Below are positions 25,296-34,097 of a stretch of DNA of 64,000 nt, piece by piece. The DNA is from Streptomyces sp. NBC_00335 (lineage in GTDB: Bacteria; Actinomycetota; Actinomycetes; Streptomycetales; Streptomycetaceae). The first letter of the stretch is position 1. Every line of letters begins with the position of its first letter. Made by a program: the position numbers and the translations under genes. Location: NCBI RefSeq assembly GCF_036127095.1, contig NZ_CP108006.1:5571501-5635500 (forward strand). The letters are read 5' to 3'. Below the pieces are notes generated by a model. It did no database searches, was not told where the DNA came from, and saw only the letters and a program-made list of their open reading frames with translations.

Positions 25296-25916
25296 TCATG
25301 CACCCTTCTCGAAGGTGAATCCCTTGTTGTTCGCGGAGACGGCAGCGCTGGAACCGGAGGAAGCGGCGGACACGGAGAGCTTCTTGTAGGCGAAGAGGCC
25401 ACCGCCGCCGACGAGGGCAACCCACAGCCAGGGGCTGGAGGTGATGTCGCCGCCGGACTCGGTGGTGGCCTCCTGCTTCTTGGGGGCCGCACCGCTGAGG
25501 GTCGGGGCGGCGCACGAGGCGATCCTTGAGACGTCGTAGGAGGAGGCCTTGGCTACCGCTGCCGCCCGGATCTTCATGCACTCCAGGTAGACGGTCATCT
25601 CCCGCTCGTAGAGCGTCTTCGCCGCCGCTTCCTCGGCCTGGGCCCGCTGCTTGTCGGCCTCGACCTCGACCAGGGCGTTCGTGGCCTTCTCCCGGGCACG
25701 GGCACTGTCCTGGGCGGCCTGGTCGCTCTGCATGCTGGTGACGGCCACGACCGTGCCGCACACGGCGAGGACGGCGATCGTGCCGCACACGGCGAGCGCG
25801 GCGGTGTTGCGGCGGACCCCGCCGAGCTTGACGGAGAACTTGGACGACGTGCTGGGCTTCTCAGCGGTCTCGGGGTTCATGCGGGTGAACTCCTCGTCCC
25901 AGTCGATTGCTGACAC
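25296..25916 (-). CDS. Membrane protein with central coiled coil
   Basis: 206 residues from ATG 25916. The N-terminal 35 residues are cytoplasmic-like (MSAIDWDEEFTRMN). A first helix (about 40-60, ALAVCGTIAVLAVCGTVVAVTS) leads into a charged coiled coil (RAREKATNALVEVEADKQRAQAEEAAAKTLYEREM), then a Ser/Pro linker and a second helix (SSPWLWVALVGGGGLFAYKKL). Two cysteines (about 113 and 135) could pair outside the cell. It is co-transcribed with the following small membrane gene. Unrecognised; probably part of the transfer machinery. Confidence 0.7.
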   Translation of the reverse strand: MSAIDWDEEFTRMNPETAEKPSTSSKFSVKLGGVRRNTAALAVCGTIAVLAVCGTVVAVTSMQSDQAAQDSARAREKATNALVEVEADKQRAQAEEAAAKTLYEREMTVYLECMKIRAAAVAKASSYDVSRIASCAAPTLSGAAPKKQEATTESGGDITSSPWLWVALVGGGGLFAYKKLSVSAASSGSSAAVSANNKGFTFEKGA

Positions 25917-25985
25917 GGTGGTTCCTCCTTCCAGTGCTGTGTGGGTGTGGTCGGTGAAGCCCGCCCCCGGTAAGCCGGGGGCGGT

Positions 25986-26348
25986 TCAGGCGGCGTGCTG
26001 TTCATCGGGGTAGGCGCAGGGGACGCACATGCCGAGCGATGCCGGGATGACGTATCCGGCGTCACGCGAGCAGGCGGGGCAGGTCCGGCGGGCCGTGTTC
26101 GCCTTCGCCAGAGCGGCGGCCTTGGCCGGTGTCATCGGGCGGACCGGGCGGGCCAGCTCTATCCGGTAGAGGAAGGCGACTAGCGGGCCGCGCCGGTAGC
26201 GGGGGCGCTCCACCTGAGCGACGACGTCCTGCCCGCCGGGCCGGAGGCCGGCGGCGCGGAGCTGGCGGCGGGTGGCCAGGCCGTCCGGGGCCAGGCGCCA
26301 GGAGTAGATGGGCAGGGTCGCTGCCGCACTGAGCGGGGTCGGCCTCAC
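25986..26348 (-). CDS. RRQRL-motif zinc-binding protein
   Basis: 120 residues, overlapping the DUF2637 gene stop by 4 bp. Typical features: YSWRLAPDGLATRRQLRAAGLRPGGQD, RRGPLVAFLYRIELARPVRPMTPAK, then CPAC...GMCVPC near the C-terminus, a four-cysteine zinc site. This composition defines the RRQRL-motif zinc-binding proteins found in Streptomyces conjugative elements; here the motif reads RRQLR. Their biochemical role is not established. Start ATG 26348. Confidence 0.8.
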   Translation of the reverse strand: MRPTPLSAAATLPIYSWRLAPDGLATRRQLRAAGLRPGGQDVVAQVERPRYRRGPLVAFLYRIELARPVRPMTPAKAAALAKANTARRTCPACSRDAGYVIPASLGMCVPCAYPDEQHAA

Positions 26349-27355
26349 GACGTGGCCACTTCAAGAGCCTGGACGGTGGGGCTGTTCGCGTCGCGCAGTT
26401 CCTGGTAGCGGCCGGAGGCCCAGCCGACGGACCAGCCAGTCAGCTCCGCGGCCACCCGCACGGGGAATCCCGCGTCGAACGCGGCCCGAACGGTGGCGAG
26501 GGCCTGGCCTTCCTTCAGCTTCTCGGCCGGGGGTCCGGCGGCGAGGAGAGCGGCACGTTCACGCTGGACCCGCTCCTGTTCACGGAGCTGTTCACGGCGT
26601 TCACGCTCAGCCCGGTCTCGGGCCTCCGCCTCGCGCTTCTGCGCAGCCCTGCGTTCAAGCTGTTCACGCTCGATCCGCTGCTGTTCACGCTCGTGTTCAC
26701 GACGTTCACGGGCCTCGCGCTCCACCCGCTCGGCAGCTTCGGCCTGCGCCAGGTTCTCGCGGCGGATCTGGTCCTGCCGGTCGGCTTCCTCGCGGACCAA
26801 CCGGGCTTCGTGTTCACGCTGTTCACGGGCGATCGCGGCTTCGTGCTCGCGCTGTTCACGCTCGGCCCGCAGCCGGTTCTCCTCCCGCTCCGCCGCGGCC
26901 CGGTCCCGGGCATCCTGCTCCGCCCGCTTGCGGGCTTCCACGGCGAGGACGGCGGCGGTCAGGGCCCGCCGGTAGGCGAGCCCTGCCTCCGCGGTGACGA
27001 TAAGGAGGAGGGGTGCGACGGAGTGGACGGCGACCCCGACCATGTCCCCGGCCAGCGCGGATACGCCGATGTTCAGGGCGAGGGTCATGGTGCCGGTCAT
27101 CCACCGCAGCGCGACGGGCCAGGCGCCGCCGTGCCCGCCGAGACGGGCCAGGACGGAGTCGAGGCGGACCACGATGACCACGGCCGCATCCACGACGAGC
27201 GGCAGGATCGGTGCCGTCCACCGCCACTCGGGCTGGGTGTGTGCGGCCATGAGCGGGGTGACAGTGAGGACGGAGTAGAGCATCGCTCCACCGACGATCA
27301 GCCACGTCCCGAACGAGAGCGCGCGCTCGGATGAACGGATCTGAACGCTGTTCAC
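26345..27355 (-). CDS. DUF2637 spread-type membrane protein with long coiled coil
   Basis: 336 residues from GTG 27355, overlapping the previous stop (GTGA). Four membrane helices (about 12-140) make up the DUF2637 domain seen in Streptomyces plasmid spread (Spd) proteins. A very charged coiled coil (about 145-275, repeats of RE-R/Q/H) follows, then a helix-turn-helix-like tail (ALATVRAAFDAGFPVRVAAELTGWSVGWASGRYQEL). The coiled-coil codons carry eleven CGTGAAC heptamers although CGC/GAG are normally preferred, so the DNA itself may have a function. Upstream extensions of the frame are shadows. Confidence 0.82.
   Translation of the reverse strand: MNSVQIRSSERALSFGTWLIVGGAMLYSVLTVTPLMAAHTQPEWRWTAPILPLVVDAAVVIVVRLDSVLARLGGHGGAWPVALRWMTGTMTLALNIGVSALAGDMVGVAVHSVAPLLLIVTAEAGLAYRRALTAAVLAVEARKRAEQDARDRAAAEREENRLRAEREQREHEAAIAREQREHEARLVREEADRQDQIRRENLAQAEAAERVEREARERREHEREQQRIEREQLERRAAQKREAEARDRAERERREQLREQERVQRERAALLAAGPPAEKLKEGQALATVRAAFDAGFPVRVAAELTGWSVGWASGRYQELRDANSPTVQALEVATS
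26557..26860. repeat. Eleven GTTCACG heptamers inside the DUF2637 gene
   Basis: Exact copies start at 26557, 26578, 26590, 26599, 26662, 26683, 26695, 26704, 26812, 26821 and 26854; a twelfth (27350) overlaps the gene's start codon. The spacing pattern 21-12-9 occurs twice, 105 bp apart, so part of the array arose by duplication. All lie in the same codon phase (CGT GAA C on the coding strand). Confidence 0.8.
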
Positions 27356-27687
27356 GATGCGGCCCCCACCCATGAACGCGCATCGTCGACCGTGGGGATC
27401 CTGGTGTAGCCGACCAGCTTCAGGCGTGCGCCGGCGTGGTCGACCTCCGTCTCCAGCCGGTGCGTACGGCCACCGTTCTGAACATCGTGGCTCACGCTCT
27501 CGGGGGCGATATCGAGAGCTTCGCGCCATGACTCGAAGGCGGCGAGGTCGTCGTGGAAGGCGAGCTCCAGTCGATCCGGCCAGATCGTGGTCACCCGTAC
27601 GCAGGGGGCCGGCAGGTGAGGGAACTCGGCGGCGAAGATGCGCAGGACCCTCAGGGGTGCGTCCAGCGAGGCGAGGGTGGCGTTCAT
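27352..27687 (-). CDS. Hypothetical AICE protein, 111 aa
   Basis: Starts at ATG 27687, overlapping the DUF6284-like stop, and ends overlapping the DUF2637 start, so three genes are chained by 4-bp overlaps. The sequence (LRVLRIFAAEFPHLPAPCVRVTTIWPDRLELAFHDDLAAFESWREAL...) is a small mixed alpha/beta protein without membrane segments. Similar proteins accompany DUF6284 and DUF2637 genes on Streptomyces elements; no function was recognised. Confidence 0.68.
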   Translation of the reverse strand: MNATLASLDAPLRVLRIFAAEFPHLPAPCVRVTTIWPDRLELAFHDDLAAFESWREALDIAPESVSHDVQNGGRTHRLETEVDHAGARLKLVGYTRIPTVDDARSWVGAAS

Positions 27688-27953
27688 GCGGCACCGCCCG
27701 GCATGCTCGCGGCGGCGGCCTGGTTGGTCAGCGTCCGCCGCACGGTCAGCGCCTTGCGGCGGGCCCGGCGGATCCGCCGCTCGTCCAGCTCGGAAGGTGT
27801 ACGGTCCAGCACGGCGATCTCCGCGTCGAGCAGGTCGACCTCCGCCAGGATCAGCGGCAACTCGAACTCGATCGAATCCAGCTCCGCGTCCGACGGCTCC
27901 AAGCCATCCGACCACGGGGTAACAACGTTGTGAAGTGCAGCGATGGACTTCAT
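27684..27953 (-). CDS. DUF6284-like small protein, first gene of the transfer operon
   Basis: 89 residues from ATG 27953 with AGAAGGAGC upstream. The pattern PSDAELDSIEFELPLILAEVDLLDAEIAVLDRTPSELDERRIRRARRKAL fits DUF6284, a short helical family of Streptomyces mobile elements. It is the promoter-proximal gene of the long leftward operon (27953 to about 17099). A stable hairpin precedes the ribosome site by about 35 bases. Role unknown. Confidence 0.75.
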   Translation of the reverse strand: MKSIAALHNVVTPWSDGLEPSDAELDSIEFELPLILAEVDLLDAEIAVLDRTPSELDERRIRRARRKALTVRRTLTNQAAAASMPGGAA

Positions 27954-28340
27954 GGGTCTTGCTCCTTCTACCGAGGAACGGGACTCAGCAGCCCCCGGCG
28001 TTCGAGCGCCAGGGGCTGCACTTCGTTGGGGGTGGAGCGGTCGTGCTCGGCTCCCTGCGACCCCGCCCGTCCGACGCCGAAGCGCCGCATGGGCGGAGGA
28101 GGCAACCGGCCGTAGCGAACTACGGCGGTGCTGAGCTGTGGTGTCTCTTTCGGGGACGCGGCTGCCGGTTCAAGGAACAGCTCGCTAGGGCCCCGCTCTA
28201 GGCAGAGACCAGACCTTTCGGTCTGCCGTACGGACTGACCAGGGCCGCAAGCGGCTGTCCGCCATCCTCAGCCCGCTCTATCCCGGGCCCCTGTCCCCTG
28301 AGCTGCACCGATGCGAGGCACAGCTCTCCCGTTCAGCCTG
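27954..28340 (-). other. Long structured leader of the transfer operon
   Basis: No convincing gene. On the minus strand it would be a leader of about 400 nt. It contains a strong hairpin at 27988-28019 (8 bp + mismatch + 4 bp, loop ttcgag), a perfect 7-bp stem with a cgaa/TTCG tetraloop at 28109-28126, and a short agacc/ggtct stem at 28211-28224. It could act in attenuation or mRNA stability, or hold part of an origin. Confidence 0.55.
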
Positions 28341-28344
28341 ACTT

Positions 28345-28411
28345 ACTTGGCTAGCCCGGTGGGCATGAGGAAAACATAGCCAGCTTGGCTAGTCACGTCA
28401 ACATGTGGCTA
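28345..28411. promoter_or_regulatory. Candidate GntR operator cluster (TGGCTA repeats)
   Basis: TGGCTA occurs at 28348, 28386 and 28406. The middle copy is half of a perfect palindrome tagcca-gct-tggcta (28377-28391), and the first lies in ggctagcc. The cluster sits between the divergent transfer operon and the GntR gene, where a KorSA-like repressor should bind. Confidence 0.7.
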
Positions 28412-28441
28412 TCCAGGCTGCTCAAATAGTCAGGTTGGCCG

Positions 28442-28447
28442 TAGCAT
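28442..28447 (+). promoter_or_regulatory. Putative -10 of a leaderless GntR transcript
   Basis: tagcat ends 7 bases before ATG 28454, so transcription would start at or near the A of the start codon. No ribosome-binding sequence precedes the ATG. A -35 box is not clear. Confidence 0.45.
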
Positions 28448-28453
28448 CAGCTC

Positions 28454-29320
28454 ATGACGTTTGCGCTTGAAGCCCTGGACCCGGACGACGACCGGCCCCC
28501 GTACGAGCAGGTGGCGCGCAGCCTCGGGGCTGCGATCAGGACGAGGAAGCTCGCACCAGGCGAGAAGCTCCCGTCTCACAAGATGCTGACCGATCACTAC
28601 GGCTTCGCTCGGGCGACCATCCAGCGGGCGCTGCGCGACCTCGAAGACGAGGGCCTCGTTGTCTCGCGCAAGGGGAGCGGGGTCTTCGTCCGGAACCGGA
28701 CCGAGCGGCCGGCGGGTCTGCGGCCCTACGTCGAGCAGGCCTTCGCCAGTCGGAACGTGACGATCGACTTCGCGGGCTTCTCTAGCGAGACGCTGCACGG
28801 CGCGCTGCAAGAGCCGCTGGATAAAATCCGCATCGGGCGCCTCACACCTGCGAGCATCCGGATGCGCATCCTCGTGCCCGACATGGCAGTGCCGCAGGCT
28901 GCTCCTGTGCGGCGAGAGGACTGCGGGGACGACCCCCGGATCCGTGCTCGCATGCACGACATCATGGTCGGCTACACGCGGAGCATCTCGGATGCCATAA
29001 GCGAACTCAGCCACCTTGGCCTCGTCCAGGAGAGCAGCGTCAGCGTCCGCGTCCACAGCGGGACGCAGTTCTTCAAGCTCTATGTGATCAACAACCAGGA
29101 CGCCTTCTTCGGCTACTACCCGATCCGGCCCAACAAAGTGGTCGCTCAGGGTGAGCCCATCGAGATCTTCGACCTCGTGGGCAAGGACACGATCCTCTTC
29201 CACCACTCGCTCAATGACGGAGACTCCTCCGGCGGCGCGCAGCAGGTCGAACAGGCCCGTATGTGGTTCGACAGCATTTGGGACACGATCGCGAGGGACG
29301 CCGATGCAGGAACTCTCTGA
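28454..29320 (+). CDS. GntR-family transcriptional regulator of the AICE
   Basis: 288 residues. The N-terminal winged helix (about 15-85) shows the GntR pattern PPYEQVARSLGAAIRTRKLAPGEKLPSHKMLTDHYGFARATIQRALRDLEDEGLVVSRKGSGVFV. The C-terminal domain is not a clear FadR or UTRA type. Divergently placed before the transfer operon, it is the likely KorSA-type repressor of transfer and replication; the TGGCTA palindromes between the two units are its probable target. The gene lacks a visible ribosome site and may be translated from a leaderless mRNA. Its last 17 bases overlap the HAD gene. Confidence 0.85.
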   Translation: MTFALEALDPDDDRPPYEQVARSLGAAIRTRKLAPGEKLPSHKMLTDHYGFARATIQRALRDLEDEGLVVSRKGSGVFVRNRTERPAGLRPYVEQAFASRNVTIDFAGFSSETLHGALQEPLDKIRIGRLTPASIRMRILVPDMAVPQAAPVRREDCGDDPRIRARMHDIMVGYTRSISDAISELSHLGLVQESSVSVRVHSGTQFFKLYVINNQDAFFGYYPIRPNKVVAQGEPIEIFDLVGKDTILFHHSLNDGDSSGGAQQVEQARMWFDSIWDTIARDADAGTL

Positions 29321-30020
29321 GGCCCTGGCCGAGGTGCTCGCTGCCTCCCGTGCTGTCCTCTTCGACTTCGACGGACCGATCTGTGACGTGTTCCGTGGGC
29401 TGCCGGCTCCTGGTGTCGCAAAGGAGCTAGCGGACCTCGTAGCCCTTCACGACCCGCAGCTCGGGGAGCGGGCTCGCGGGACGGACGACCCCATGGAAGT
29501 GCACCGGATCTCCGTGGAGGGTGGGCCGTCGCTGCTCGGCGTCGTGGAGGACGCTCTCACCGCCGCAGAACTCCGGGCGGTCAAGGTGGCCGGCGCACCC
29601 GTGGCGGGGGCCGTCCAGGCGCTTCGGGCGGCTCGTGGCGCGAAATGGCGCGTCGCAGTGGTGAGCAACAACTCTGCCGAGTGCGTGAGGGCGTTTCTGG
29701 CGTCCAACGGCATCGCGGATGCAGTGGACGAGGTGATCGGGCGCCCCAGGCTCCGACCGGACCTCATGAAGCCGGCGCCTTACCCGCTCCTGACCGCGGC
29801 GAAGACCCTGGGTGTCGATCCCGCAGAAACGGTCCTCATCGGGGACGCGGTGACCGACGTCGCGGCCGCCAAGGCGGCCGCCGCACGGAGCATTGGCTTC
29901 GCCAACAAGCCGCCGAAGCGGTCGACCCTGGCTAACGCCGGGGCCGACGTCGTCGTTCTCGACATGTGGGTCGTGGCGGATGCCTTGGCCTTGAGGGGGC
30001 CCGAGGATCGCCAGGACTAG
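29304..30020 (+). CDS. HAD-superfamily phosphohydrolase
   Basis: 238 residues from ATG 29304, inside the end of the GntR gene. HAD motifs: I is LFDFDGPICD (nucleophile Asp about 20), II is VVSNNS, III is the lysine region around MKPAPYPL, and IV is IGDAVTDVAAAKAA; a helical cap lies between I and II. The substrate is unknown, possibly a small sugar or nucleotide phosphate. Overlap with the repressor gene suggests a regulatory or immunity role, comparable in position to the Nudix hydrolase Pif of pSAM2. That comparison is inference only. Confidence 0.85.
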   Translation: MQELSEALAEVLAASRAVLFDFDGPICDVFRGLPAPGVAKELADLVALHDPQLGERARGTDDPMEVHRISVEGGPSLLGVVEDALTAAELRAVKVAGAPVAGAVQALRAARGAKWRVAVVSNNSAECVRAFLASNGIADAVDEVIGRPRLRPDLMKPAPYPLLTAAKTLGVDPAETVLIGDAVTDVAAAKAAAARSIGFANKPPKRSTLANAGADVVVLDMWVVADALALRGPEDRQD

Positions 30021-30361
30021 CTGGCGTCGTTCTCCGCGTGCACCCACGCCAGCTGCGCATCGCTAAGCGGGGGGGCGAACCCTTCGGGGAACATCAGCAT
30101 GAGCGGCTGCGGCCACATGTTCTCCGGCCCGTGCTCCGCACAGTGCAGGGCGACCAGATGAGGTCCTTCCCCGCAGGACTCGTGCCAATAGGGCCGGTCA
30201 TGCGCCTGGCAGAAGTACCCGAACCTCACACAGTCGTCCTCGTCGGTCGGCTCGTAGAAGCCGGGATCGCAGACGATGCTGGTCACCCGCTCCTGCCGGT
30301 TGAACCGGGGGATGGGCCGGGGGTCACACCACAGCAGTCGGGGAGGGAGCACGCGCCCCAT
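30017..30361 (-). CDS. Cys/His-rich hypothetical protein, 114 aa
   Basis: A convergent frame whose TAG shares the CTAG tetranucleotide with the HAD stop. The sequence includes CDPRPIPRF, VCDPGFYEPTDEDDCVRFGYFCQAHDRPYWHESCGEGPHLVALHCAEHGPENMW; the many cysteines and histidines suggest a zinc-binding fold. The start may be ATG 30361 or a later GTG. No family was recognised. It is the last gene before attR. Confidence 0.6.
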   Translation of the reverse strand: MGRVLPPRLLWCDPRPIPRFNRQERVTSIVCDPGFYEPTDEDDCVRFGYFCQAHDRPYWHESCGEGPHLVALHCAEHGPENMWPQPLMLMFPEGFAPPLSDAQLAWVHAENDAS

Positions 30362-30461
30362 CCTGCCCCGAGGTCGCCCCCTCGGGGCATCGGATTGTTG
30401 GCCACTCCCGAATCTTGGGGGCGCTCACCTGCAAGAACGGATCCCACGACGACTGCCGCCG

Positions 30462-30523
30462 GGCCGTCCCTGGGCCGTCGGAGGGGGCCCAGGGACGGCC
30501 AAGGACGACCAATGACGGCCACG
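30462..30523. repeat. Candidate integrase arm-type sites and hairpin, right end
   Basis: ggccgtc occurs at 30462 and 30473. Three head-to-tail decamers follow: gacggccaag (30494), gacgaccaat (30504) and gacggccacg (30514). A perfect 15-bp inverted repeat (30462-30476 with 30486-30500) overlaps them. The array ends 50 bp inside attR and mirrors the ggccgtc copies inside attL. Confidence 0.6.
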
Positions 30524-30573
30524 ACCGTCAGGTGCCCCTCCGGTCGGTGCCCAGGTCAGGGCGCCGGGACCAT

Positions 30574-30616
30574 ACGGGTTTCCCCCGAGGGATGGACGTC
30601 AGGCAAGATGGGGTGT
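30574..30616 (+). repeat. attR, 43-bp direct repeat upstream of ettA
   Basis: Identical to 14963-15005. It ends 34 bp before the ettA TTG codon, so attB of the empty chromosome lay in the ettA leader or promoter. The element has therefore replaced everything upstream of this 43-mer at ettA. Confidence 0.93.
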
Positions 30617-30650
30617 ATCTGCCCACCATCGATCTGCCGGACGGTTTCTC

Positions 30651-32315
<1,665 letters not shown>

Positions 32316-32333
32316 GGGCCGAGGAAACGGGCC

Positions 32334-32807
32334 ATGGCCAGACACCACTACCGATGCCCCCTCCGCTGGGCGGACATGGATGCCTTCGGGCACGTCAACA
32401 ACGTCGTCTTCCTCCGCTATCTGGAGGAGGCGCGGATCGACTTCATGTTCCGCCTCGCGCCGGGGGAGGGCAGTGAGTCCTTCACGGGCGGTTCCGTCGT
32501 GGCCCGTCACGAGATCGACTACAAGCTGCCCCTCGTGCACCGTCACGAGCCGGTGCTCATCGAGTCCTGGGTGACCCGGATAGGCGCCGCGTCCCTGACC
32601 ATCCGCTACGAGGTCAAGGACGAGGCGACCGAGGACGGGCCCGAGACGGTGTACGTGCGCGCCGAGACCGTGGTCGTGCCCTACAACCTCGCTGAGGGGC
32701 GGCCCCGCCGCATCACGGCCGAGGAGAAGCTCTTCCTCCAGGAGTACCTGGACGAGCCGAAGGCACAGCCGAAGACCGGTGCCCCTGCCGGGGGCATCGC
32801 GGCATGA
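32334..32807 (+). CDS. Acyl-CoA thioesterase (hot-dog fold)
   Basis: 157 residues from ATG 32334, 18 bp after ettA. The N-terminal signature RWADMDAFGHVNNVVFLRYLEEAR is the 4-hydroxybenzoyl-CoA thioesterase pattern with the catalytic Asp at about 16. The rest is one hot-dog domain (about 1-135) and a short flexible tail. It presumably hydrolyses acyl-CoA; the chain preference is unknown. Its last bases overlap the next gene. Confidence 0.88.
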   Translation: MARHHYRCPLRWADMDAFGHVNNVVFLRYLEEARIDFMFRLAPGEGSESFTGGSVVARHEIDYKLPLVHRHEPVLIESWVTRIGAASLTIRYEVKDEATEDGPETVYVRAETVVVPYNLAEGRPRRITAEEKLFLQEYLDEPKAQPKTGAPAGGIAA

Positions 32808-33517
32808 ACGAGCAGCTGCACTTCGCCGACTCCGGGGAGGCGGCGGACCTCGCCGCCTTCCTGGGCCGGCTGGTGCACTACGACCGCGCCGCCGCCGTCC
32901 GCCTGCAGGCGCAGGCCGGCGGCGGTGCGCTCGCCGTCTTCGGACGGCCGCCGTCCTTCGACGTCCTGGCCGTCCGCACGGTGCGGCTCGCCGCGCCCCT
33001 CTCCGCTCCGCTCGACCTGACCGTCTCGGCCGGGGAGCTGCTGGAGTCCGTGGACGAGGGCGAGCGGGCCGGCGCCGCCGTCCCGGCGGCCGTCACCGGA
33101 CCGCCCTGGGCGGGCGTGCTGCCGCCCCGCGGCGGCTGGACCCCGGTGGCCGGGCTGCCCGGCCCCGAGGCGATGGCCAAGGCCCTGGCCGCCGCCGTCG
33201 CCGAATTCCGGGCCCGCGACGAGGCCCTGCCCCCGCAGCACCGGACCCGCTCCGAGCGCGACCGCATCGGCCGCGAGATCTGGTCCCGCACGCTGGGGGA
33301 CACCGAACTTCCGCTGCGCGCCGTGCACGCCGCGCAGTCCCTGGGCTTCCTGCGGCCCGTACGGTCCACCGTGCCCGCCGTGCCTGCCGGGACCGGCGCC
33401 CCCGAGCCCGTGGCCCTGTTCGCCTCCGGCGGCTGGCTGCGGCTTCGCACCCCGTACGGGTCCGTGGCCACGCGCCGCCCGGGCGGCCTCGGCACCCTGC
33501 TCGTCCGGCCGGTCTAG
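32804..33517 (+). CDS. Conserved actinobacterial hypothetical protein, 237 aa
   Basis: ATG 32804 overlaps the thioesterase stop (ATGA), which implies coupling. It is a soluble protein without signal or membrane segments. Visible blocks are LVHYDRAAAVRLQAQ near the start, WAGVLPPRGGWTPVAGLPG in the middle and REIWSRTLGDTELPLRAVHAAQSLGFL near the end. I have no functional assignment. Third-position GC and overlaps support a real gene. Confidence 0.75.
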   Translation: MNEQLHFADSGEAADLAAFLGRLVHYDRAAAVRLQAQAGGGALAVFGRPPSFDVLAVRTVRLAAPLSAPLDLTVSAGELLESVDEGERAGAAVPAAVTGPPWAGVLPPRGGWTPVAGLPGPEAMAKALAAAVAEFRARDEALPPQHRTRSERDRIGREIWSRTLGDTELPLRAVHAAQSLGFLRPVRSTVPAVPAGTGAPEPVALFASGGWLRLRTPYGSVATRRPGGLGTLLVRPV

Positions 33518-33569
33518 CCGGCCGCGCCGTACGGGGACCCGCGCGCGGGATCCCGTACGGGGCCGGGGG

Positions 33570-33974
33570 CTAGCCCGCGGTGTTGATCATCGACGCGGCG
33601 GCGTACGTCAGGTACCGCCACAGCTGCGCCTCGTGCTCCGGCGCGAGGGCGAGCTCGTCCACCGCCACCCGCATGTGCTTCAGCCACGCGTCGTGCGCGG
33701 CGGCGTCCACCTGGAAGGGCGCGTGCCGCATGCGCAGGCGCGGGTGGCCGCGGTTCTCGCTGTAGGTGTTCGGGCCGCCCCAGTACTGCATCAGGAACAG
33801 CGCGAACCGCTCCTCGGCGGGCCCGAGGTCCCCCTCCGGGTACATCGGGCGCAGCAACGGGTCCTCGGCGACGCCCTGGTAGAAGCGGTGGACCAGACGG
33901 CGGAAGGTGTCCTCGCCGCCCACCAGTTCGTAGAAGGTCTGCTCCTGGACCGTGCCCCGCGGAATCTCATTCAC
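33570..33974 (-). CDS. glbO: Group II truncated haemoglobin
   Basis: 134 residues. Features of the trHbO group: FYELVGGEDTFRRLVHRFYQGVAEDPLLRPMYPE, the Tyr of the B helix, YWGGPNTYSENRGHPRLRMRHAPF with the proximal histidine, and the group-II tryptophan in DAWLKHM. It binds haem and O2 and may act in oxygen or NO handling. Start ATG 33974. It is convergent with the thioesterase operon and divergent from the methyltransferase gene. Confidence 0.92.
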   Translation of the reverse strand: MNEIPRGTVQEQTFYELVGGEDTFRRLVHRFYQGVAEDPLLRPMYPEGDLGPAEERFALFLMQYWGGPNTYSENRGHPRLRMRHAPFQVDAAAHDAWLKHMRVAVDELALAPEHEAQLWRYLTYAAASMINTAG

Positions 33975-34097
33975 CCGACCATCGTCTCAGACGCCCGGAC
34001 GGAGGACCCCGGTCCCAGGTCGTCCGGGTCCCGCGGACACCGCCCGGGTGTCCGCGGCGCGGTCGCACGCGGACGGTGTCCGCAGGACAGTGGAGAC

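Larger units (their letters stand above)
14963..30616. mobile_element. Integrated actinomycete ICE (AICE), about 15.6 kb
   Basis: The element is bounded by identical 43-bp direct repeats and carries tyrosine integrase and excisionase next to attL, a prim-pol plus P-loop ATPase replication pair, an FtsK-like Tra translocase, a DUF2637 spread-type protein and several small transfer proteins, and a divergent GntR repressor. No relaxase, no type IV secretion genes and no tRNA are present, which is diagnostic of the Streptomyces double-stranded-DNA conjugation mode. All modules appear intact, so the element may still be mobile. It separates ettA from its former upstream neighbour. Confidence 0.93.

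Noticed and set aside
26557..26860. GTTCACG array as a CRISPR
   Set aside because: The unit is 7 bp, spacers are 2-101 bp and in frame with a coiled-coil gene; no cas genes.
28150..28200. Possible tRNA around ggttcaagg in the transfer leader
   Set aside because: The T-stem does not pair and no acceptor or anticodon arms can be drawn.
27935..28201. 88-aa plus-strand open frame in the leader
   Set aside because: No ribosome site, unnatural composition, and it overlaps stable hairpins.
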